In this document: positions 5,872 through 12,280 of the stretch, piece by piece
Numbering within the stretch: the stretch's first letter is position 1
Layout of the letters: each line of letters opens with the position of its first letter
Source: Elusimicrobiota bacterium
GTDB lineage: Bacteria > Elusimicrobiota > Elusimicrobia > UBA1565 > JACRDR01
DNA length: 12,280 nt
Reading direction: 5' to 3'
Assembly (NCBI GenBank): GCA_016212845.1
Contig: JACRDR010000001.1
Span: 1-12,280 of the forward strand
Notes under the pieces: model-generated
Told to the model about the DNA's origin: nothing
Database searches by the model: none
The model's input: only the letters and a program-made list of their open reading frames with translations
Position numbers and translations under genes: made by a program

Positions 5872-7361
5872 ACCGTCTTCGTCTCGGTGTAGAGCTTGAT
5901 CGCCTCGGCGCCGGTCTCGCGGCCCCAGCCGCTCTGCTTGTAGCCGCCCCACGGGAGAGTGGGATCGGCGAGGTTGAAGGTGTTCACCCAAACGAGGCCG
6001 GCGCGAAGCGCGTTGACCGCGTTGAAGGCCTTCTTGATGTCCTTCGTCCAGACGCCCGCCGCCAGGCCGTAGTCGGAGCGGTTGGCGCGCTTGAGGACTT
6101 CGTCGACGGAGTCGAACGGCATGACGGCCGCGACGGGGCCAAATATCTCCTCGCGGGCGATCTTCATGTCGTCTTTGACGTCGGTGAAGACGGCCGGGTT
6201 GAGGAAGAAGCCTTTCCCCGCGGGACGGTCGCCGCCGGCGAGGAGCTTCGCGCCTTCCTTCTTGCCCGCCTCGACGTAGGACTCGACGCGCGCGCGGTGC
6301 TCCGAACTCACGAGCGGACCCATCTGCGTCTTCGGGTCGAGGCCGGGGCCGAGGCGCACCTTCTTCGCGCGGTCGGCGAGCTTGCTCGTGAGCTCTTCGT
6401 AAGCCGGGCGCTCGACGTAGATGCGCGAGCCGGCGCAGCAAATCTGCCCCTGGTTGTAGAACACGCCCATGTACGCGTGGCGCGAGGCCATCTCGAGGTC
6501 CGCGTCGGCGAAGATGATGTGCGGCGACTTGCCGCCGAGCTCGAGCGAGACGCGCTTGAGGTTGCTGCCGGCGGAGGCCCTGAGTATCTCTCGGCCCGTT
6601 TCGGTCGAGCCGGTGAACGAGATCTTATCGACGCCGGGGTGCGCGGCGAGCGCGGCGCCGGCGGTCGGGCCGAAGCCCGGCAGCACCTGCACGGTGCCGG
6701 GGGGAAGGCCGGCCTCTTCCATGAGCTCGGCGAGCCGGAGCGCGGAGAGCGGCGTCTGCTCGGCGGGCTTGAGGATCACGACGCAGCCGCACGCGAGCGC
6801 GGGCGCGAGCTTCCAGGACGCCATCTGCAGCGGCATGTTCCACGGGATGATCGCGGCCACGACGCCGACGGCTTCCTTCGTGGTGTAGGAGAAGAACTTC
6901 GCCTTCGGCGCGTACGGCGTGGTGGTCGGGATCGTCTCGCCCGTGATCTTCGTGCACCAGCCGGACCAGTACCGGAAATTCTCGATCGTCATCGGAAGGT
7001 CCGCGGAGCGGGCTTCCTTGACCGGCTTGCCGTTGTTGAGCGTCTCGAGGGCGGCGAGCTCGTCGGCGTGCTTCTCGAGGAGGTCGCCGATCCGCCAGAG
7101 GATCTTGGCGCGCTCGGCCGGGTTCATCCGCGACCACGGGCCGTTCTCGAACTGCTCGCGGGCGGCGGAGACCGCGGCCTCGACGTCCTCTTTGCCGGCC
7201 TCGCAGACCTCGGCGAGCGTCTCGCCGGTCGCGGGGTTGAGCGCCTTGAAGGTTTTGCCGGTCTTGGAGTCGACCCACTTGCCGCCCAAATAAATCTTCT
7301 TGGCCCCTCCGGAGAGGAACTTTTGGATGGCGGGATCGATCGAAATAGTCTCTGTGGTCAT
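5853..7361 (-). CDS. NAD(P)+-dependent aldehyde dehydrogenase
   Basis: This 502-residue protein belongs to the ALDH superfamily, of the ALDH1/ALDH2, betaine- and phenylacetaldehyde-dehydrogenase type, oxidising an aldehyde to the acid in the cytoplasm. All key positions are present: N175 in IIPWNMPL, K198 in LKPAEQTP (cofactor), G251 in FTGSTETG, the general base E274 in LELGGKSP, the nucleophile C308 in NQGQICCAG, E405 in EEIFGPV, and a C-terminal WGGYKQSGWGRE. Substrate is not certain; with acs in the same run, acetaldehyde from ethanol or other aldehydes feeding acetate to Acs is a sensible guess. No Shine-Dalgarno sequence precedes the ATG. TATAAT lies exactly six bases upstream, suggesting a leaderless transcript in addition to read-through from sco1. 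Confidence 0.95.
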   Translation of the reverse strand: MTTETISIDPAIQKFLSGGAKKIYLGGKWVDSKTGKTFKALNPATGETLAEVCEAGKEDVEAAVSAAREQFENGPWSRMNPAERAKILWRIGDLLEKHADELAALETLNNGKPVKEARSADLPMTIENFRYWSGWCTKITGETIPTTTPYAPKAKFFSYTTKEAVGVVAAIIPWNMPLQMASWKLAPALACGCVVILKPAEQTPLSALRLAELMEEAGLPPGTVQVLPGFGPTAGAALAAHPGVDKISFTGSTETGREILRASAGSNLKRVSLELGGKSPHIIFADADLEMASRHAYMGVFYNQGQICCAGSRIYVERPAYEELTSKLADRAKKVRLGPGLDPKTQMGPLVSSEHRARVESYVEAGKKEGAKLLAGGDRPAGKGFFLNPAVFTDVKDDMKIAREEIFGPVAAVMPFDSVDEVLKRANRSDYGLAAGVWTKDIKKAFNAVNALRAGLVWVNTFNLADPTLPWGGYKQSGWGRETGAEAIKLYTETKTVWVDLN

Positions 7362-7367
7362 TGGCCG

Positions 7368-7373
7368 ATTATA
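7368..7373 (-). promoter_or_regulatory. Consensus -10 TATAAT six bases before the aldehyde dehydrogenase ATG
   Basis: The minus strand reads TATAAT, six bases (CGGCCA), then ATG. A transcript starting about seven bases after this -10 would begin at or next to the A of the start codon, giving an mRNA with no leader. No ribosome-binding sequence is present. The -35 is poor: TCGACG 18 bases upstream matches 4 of 6. The element sits in the 16-base gap after the sco1 stop, the only gap in the nine-gene run. Confidence 0.55.
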
Positions 7374-7377
7374 GCGT

Positions 7378-7947
7378 TTATAGTTTCGCGGCGTCGACGA
7401 TGAGCCGCTTGGCGTCTTCTTCGTTCTCGGGATCGTAGTAGCCGCGGATCGCTCCCGCCGGGTCGACCAGCACGAGCCGGTTCGAATGGATGAGCGCGCC
7501 GTCCTCGGGTCCCTTCCCGCCGATCCCGAGCTTCAGGCCTCTAGCGAAGCGCTCGACCTCGGCGGGCTTGCCGACCATGAACGCCCAGTCGGCGCGCTGG
7601 GCCTTGGAAAACCTGAGGAGGTCGGCGGGCGTGTCGTTCGGGTCGACCGAGATGCTCGCCATCTGGAGCGAAGGCGGCAGCGCGGCTTTCAGCGCCTTCA
7701 TGCGGCTGACGATCATCGGGCACTCGTCGTGGCAGCGCGCGAAGATGAAGGAGGCGAGCCACGGCTTGCCGGAAAAATCCGCGAGCGCCTTCTTGCCGCC
7801 GTGCTGGTCGATGAACGAGAAGTCGGGAACCGAGCCCAGGCCGGATGAGACCGGCGCGCCGGGCCGGATCACCGGCTGGCGCGCCGCCGAGTAGGCAAGG
7901 AAGACGCCTCCTGCCAGCGCGACGATGACGATGCGCCGGACGTTCAT
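7378..7947 (-). CDS. Sco1/SenC/PrrC-family copper chaperone, membrane anchored
   Basis: This 189-residue protein has one N-terminal membrane helix (about 5-20, after MNVRR) and a thioredoxin-like domain outside the membrane. The Sco copper site is complete: C72 and C76 in FARCHDECPMI (CxxxC) and H154 in ALIHSNRLVLVDPAG. The family's SVDPNDTPADLLRF segment (100-113) is also clear. Sco proteins deliver copper to, or reduce, the CuA site of cytochrome c oxidase, and some act as thiol-disulfide or redox-sensing proteins. No oxidase subunit is in the window, so its client is not shown. The ATG overlaps the previous stop as ATGA. The stop is 16 bases before the aldehyde dehydrogenase start, and no terminator is visible. 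Confidence 0.92.
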   Translation of the reverse strand: MNVRRIVIVALAGGVFLAYSAARQPVIRPGAPVSSGLGSVPDFSFIDQHGGKKALADFSGKPWLASFIFARCHDECPMIVSRMKALKAALPPSLQMASISVDPNDTPADLLRFSKAQRADWAFMVGKPAEVERFARGLKLGIGGKGPEDGALIHSNRLVLVDPAGAIRGYYDPENEEDAKRLIVDAAKL

Positions 7948-8345
7948 CGCTCGACGAGCTCGACTTCGCTGAAGCGGCCGGTGAACGTCGGAAGGCTCGA
8001 GCCGTTGAGCTTCGGCTTGTGCTTCGCGGCGAAGGACGCCGCGATGTCGCGGAGGTCCTCGACGGAGGCCGCGTCCGACTGCGCGACGTAGTCGAAGTAG
8101 ACGTCCTTGGCGGCGGCGAAGAGCTCGTCCTTGGACGGGCGGCGGTTGCCCATCAAGTGCGCGGCGAGCGCGTCGTAGAGCGTGTCGGGGTGCGCGACGC
8201 CAACGTAGAGCACCTCGGGCCTGAGCTGCGCGTCGAAGGTGACGAACTCGTAGACGCCCGTCGTCCGGGGGGCGTGGGGGCCGAGCGCGTCCGGCTTGAA
8301 CCGGAAGCACCGCTCCGACATCGTGATGTTGAAGGTCTTTTTCAT
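7944..8345 (-). CDS. Small GIY-YIG-like protein, probably catalytically degenerate
   Basis: The 133-residue product begins MKKTFNITMSERCF at 8345, with ATGA overlaps on both sides. It has GVYEF (30-34), then VLYVGVAHPDTLYDALAAHL (46-64), and finally EDLRDIAASFAAKHKPKLN (96-114). This matches the layout of a GIY-YIG nuclease fold: GIY strand, YIG strand followed by a helix ending in His, and a helix with Glu before a KP-x-x-N end. The catalytic arginine expected in the helix after YIG (nLxxRLxxH) is replaced: the segment reads TLYDALAAH. It may therefore bind nucleic acid or be inactive rather than cut it. The family call rests on motif order only. Its place between an exported protein and Sco1 gives no clear role. 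Confidence 0.7.
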   Translation of the reverse strand: MKKTFNITMSERCFRFKPDALGPHAPRTTGVYEFVTFDAQLRPEVLYVGVAHPDTLYDALAAHLMGNRRPSKDELFAAAKDVYFDYVAQSDAASVEDLRDIAASFAAKHKPKLNGSSLPTFTGRFSEVELVER

Positions 8346-9533
8346 TTTTTCTCGGCGACGAACTTTCCGGTCGTCGCGTCCACGTAGTATACCGATCGTC
8401 CGACCGAGACTTCCCACAGGAGCGTCTTCTTCCAGAGCTCCGGGGAGGTCAGCGGCGACGTCTTGAATTGGAAGAGGCGCATCGGCGCCCGGCGCGTGTA
8501 GTAGCGGCCCATGCCCTCGTTGAGCACGGAGGCGCGCTCCGAGAGCATGCCGTCCATCGCCTTGTCGCTGTCGGCGTCCGGCATCATCTCCGGAAGCTTG
8601 CCGTGCTGCGAGAGGCTGACGGGCACGTAGCCGCTCTTGCCCGGGCCGACCTCGCCGTTGCAGGCGTAGACGGTCTCGATCGTCTTCGTGCGGGGGGAAT
8701 AGTAGTAGTACGCCCAGCCGTCGCCGGAGCCGAAGCAGTCGATGTTGCCCCACGCGTCGGAGATGCCGTCGATCGCCATGAGCACCGCGCCGGGGAGATG
8801 GCCCTTCGCGTAGGCTTTGACCTTCGGGAGGTCCTTGAACGCGGTGTAGCCTTTCGGCTTTTTCGGCTTCCCGGGGACCTTGAACGTCGAGGCCGCGCCC
8901 ATCGGCCGCGGCGAGCCGCCGGGGCCGATGTCGTCGGACGGCGGCGTGCGGTCGACCTTGCCGTCGGCGCCCCGGGGATAGCGGACCACGACGTCGCGCA
9001 GGACCTTGTGCGTCGTCGCGCTGAGCATATAGACGTCCTTGCCGATCGTGACTTGCCAAAAAAGCGGGTCCTTCTGATGGCGCTCGTCCTCCACGCGCAT
9101 CAGCGAGAACGAGTACGGCCGCTTGCCGGAGGCGCCGTGGTCGCGCGGCTCAAGAGAGACGCCGAGCTCGAGCAAGTCCTTGAGCGCTTCGTCGTCGTCG
9201 GTGAAGCGCCCCTGGATCGGCGGCGTATCGGAAGCGGTCTGCACGTACTCCTTGAGCGGGCCGACGATGTAGCCCTGGCACTCCGAGATCAGCGCCGCGG
9301 TGTCGTAGCGCTTCGAGTAGAAGTGGTAGATCCAGCCGTCGCTCGACGGGTTCTTGGGATCGCAGAGCGCGGAGCCGGTGTTGTCGGAGCGGCCCGAGAT
9401 GCCGATGAGCTCGGCGTCCTCATACTGCTTGCGCACCGCGTCGATCACGGGCTTGAGGTACGTGCCCGCCGTGTCCTTGTATCGAGGCTTCTCTTCCTGC
9501 GCCCCGACGGCGAGCGCGAGGACGAGGAGAAGG

Positions 9534-9544
<11 letters not shown>
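8342..9544 (-). CDS. Exported protein with an internal tandem duplication, unknown function
   Basis: This 400-residue protein has a signal peptide (MKSSLLLVLALAVGA, cleavage near 15 before QEE). The mature part consists of two diverged copies of one unit, about 26-190 and 235-398, joined by a Pro/Gly/Lys-rich linker. Matching parts are DAELIGISG (43-51) with GAVLMAIDG (252-260), GWIYHFYS (70-77) with GWAYYYYS (276-283), and WQVTIGKDVYMLSATTHKVL (163-182) with WEVSVGRSVYYVDATTGKFV (377-396). The four cysteines fall as one pair per copy (C61/C89 and C270/C295), suggesting one disulfide each. The closing strand pair resembles a PepSY motif (W-V-x-x-G-x-x-Y-x-x-DATTGK), but a full PepSY assignment is not secure. 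The start overlaps the acs end by 11 bases. Confidence 0.8.
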
Positions 9545-11483
<1,939 letters not shown>

Positions 11484-11489
11484 GCGGGC

Positions 11490-11495
11490 ATTCTA
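11490..11495 (-). promoter_or_regulatory. -10 element TAGAAT six bases before the acs ATG
   Basis: The minus strand reads TAGAAT, six bases (GCCCGC), then ATG. This predicts a start of transcription at or next to the acs start codon. No ribosome site is visible upstream. TGGAAA, 19 bases further upstream, is a weak -35 candidate (4 of 6). The element lies in an AT-rich tract shared with the divergent promoter for the coiled-coil gene. Confidence 0.5.
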
Positions 11496-11533
11496 TCTAA
11501 ATAGGGTCCGCTCTTTTCCACCTAAGACGGTTA

Positions 11534-11562
11534 TTGAAAATTTAACATTCGGCTGGTATTTC
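11534..11562 (+). promoter_or_regulatory. Promoter for the coiled-coil gene: TTGAAA, 17 bases, extended -10 TGG-TATTTC
   Basis: TTGAAA at 11534-11539 matches 5 of 6 of the -35 consensus. A 17-base spacer leads to TATTTC at 11557-11562, directly preceded by TGG (extended -10). Six bases (CTGTGT) then separate it from the ATG at 11569. This is the best complete promoter in the window and again implies a leaderless transcript, since no ribosome site is present. Confidence 0.6.
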
Positions 11563-11568
11563 CTGTGT

Positions 11569-12280
11569 ATGGCCGATCCTATGGAAGGTGAAACCCCGCC
11601 GGGCCTCGATCTCGGAGAGATCGAATCCATCCAAAGCCTCGACACGGCGCGCATGACGCTGCGCTGGGCGCTCGAGCGGGTGCGGGGGCTCGAGAAGCTC
11701 AACAAAGAGCTCGCCGGCAAGGCGGACTGGGAATTCAAGATGCGCCTGAAGGCCGAAGAGGACTTCAAGCAGCATTGGGAGATGGAGAAGGCCCACTACG
11801 ACGCCGTCCAGAAGCAGCGGGAGGGGGAGCTCGAGCGCCAATTCGCCTCCAAGCTCGTCGAGTGGGAGCGGACCTACCAGGAGCAGCTCCAGGCGTCGCA
11901 AAAGCAGATGCGCGAGGAGACCGCCAAGGTCAAGGCGGAAGCCGAGGAGATGAAGAAGAAGGTCTCCGAGGACTACAACCAGAAGTTCTACAACCTCGAG
12001 CGCCTCGAGAAGCAGCGCCTCCAGGAGCTCGCCGACAAGGAAAGAGAGTTCGACCGGTTTTGCGCGCTGCAGAAGCAGCACGCCGACCAGGAGCGCCGGC
12101 AGATCCGCGGCGAAGCCCAGCGCGACGCGGAGGAGCAGTACAAGACGCTCCAGAAGCTCTCCGAGGAGCGCATGACCGCCCTCACCTCCACGTGGGGCCG
12201 GGAGAAGGATTCCCTGCTCAAGGACTTGGACAGCTGGCGCCGCAAGGCCGAGGAGGCGATGACGCGCGCCCTCGAGCTCG
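11569..12280 (+). CDS. Long charged coiled-coil protein, N-terminal part (runs off the window)
   Basis: The frame opens at ATG 11569 (MADPMEGETPPGLDLGEIES) and stays open for 237 codons to the right edge, so the C-terminus is not seen. After an acidic N-terminal stretch of about 25 residues, the rest is almost unbroken predicted helix, very rich in Glu, Lys, Gln and Arg, with hydrophobic residues at heptad-like spacing; examples are LRWALERVRGLEKLNKEL (31-48) and EEMKKKVSEDYNQKFYNLER (126-145). This is typical of long coiled coils used as cytoplasmic scaffolds or filament-like proteins. There is a single cysteine (C165), no signal peptide and no membrane segment. I cannot name a family. It is divergently transcribed from acs and has its own promoter. 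High GC at third codon positions supports real coding. Confidence 0.8.
   Translation, partial: MADPMEGETPPGLDLGEIESIQSLDTARMTLRWALERVRGLEKLNKELAGKADWEFKMRLKAEEDFKQHWEMEKAHYDAVQKQREGELERQFASKLVEWERTYQEQLQASQKQMREETAKVKAEAEEMKKKVSEDYNQKFYNLERLEKQRLQELADKEREFDRFCALQKQHADQERRQIRGEAQRDAEEQYKTLQKLSEERMTALTSTWGREKDSLLKDLDSWRRKAEEAMTRALEL

Noticed and set aside
6297..7403. 368-residue plus-strand frame opposite the aldehyde dehydrogenase
   Set aside because: It is antisense to a fully supported gene, and its composition (Arg, Glu, Gly, Leu) is typical of GC-rich mirror frames.
8346..9059. Longer version of the GIY-YIG-like protein starting at 9059
   Set aside because: The added part lies in the wrong frame inside the exported-protein gene and is low-complexity; the ATG at 8345 fits the ATGA overlap pattern.
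11542..12081. 179-residue leucine-rich minus-strand frame at the right end
   Set aside because: It is the mirror of the coiled-coil gene: Glu and Lys codons read backwards give Leu and Phe. The plus-strand frame has a promoter and runs open to the edge.

Overview
The window is a GC-rich bacterial segment, roughly two-thirds GC by eye, that is almost fully coding. Nearly every gene is on the minus strand; one partial gene diverges on the plus strand at the right edge. A two-subunit (alpha/beta) glycyl-tRNA synthetase, a conserved recO-glyQ-glyS order, an acetyl-CoA synthetase and a Sco-type copper chaperone point to a respiring Gram-negative-type bacterium. The overall style resembles high-GC Elusimicrobiota or other soil and subsurface lineages, but I cannot fix the phylum from the sequence. 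I see no tRNA, rRNA, CRISPR array, transposase or phage gene.

Left part (1-1550, all minus strand): a truncated small membrane protein, a two-helix membrane protein with a PH-like cytoplasmic domain that overlaps it, and an exported protein of unknown function. The 217-base gap at 1551-1767 holds several inverted repeats. The most striking is a 41-base palindrome with 20-base arms whose last base is also the last base of the glyS stop codon.

Central part (1768-11483, minus strand): a run of nine tightly packed genes, transcribed in the order acs (acetyl-CoA synthetase), exported protein with an internal duplication, GIY-YIG-like small protein, sco1-like chaperone, aldehyde dehydrogenase, MgtE-N-like small protein, recO, glyQ, glyS. 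Five junctions are 4-base ATGA overlaps, two are longer overlaps (11 and 19 bases), and the only gap (16 bases, before the aldehyde dehydrogenase) contains a perfect TATAAT. Aldehyde dehydrogenase plus Acs would take an aldehyde such as acetaldehyde through acetate to acetyl-CoA. RecO (recombinational repair) and GlyQS (translation) are housekeeping genes at the distal end.

Right part (11484-12280): an 85-base divergent intergenic region with overlapping promoters, then a long charged coiled-coil protein on the plus strand that runs off the window.

The most interesting signals are: (i) three, perhaps four, genes with a -10-like hexamer exactly six bases before the ATG and no usable Shine-Dalgarno sequence, suggesting leaderless mRNAs; (ii) the perfect palindrome at the end of glyS and a nested palindrome inside the 3' end of glyQ that encodes a tail not expected in the family; (iii) a GIY-YIG-like protein that seems to lack the catalytic arginine; and (iv) an exported protein built from two diverged copies of a roughly 165-residue unit with matching cysteine pairs.
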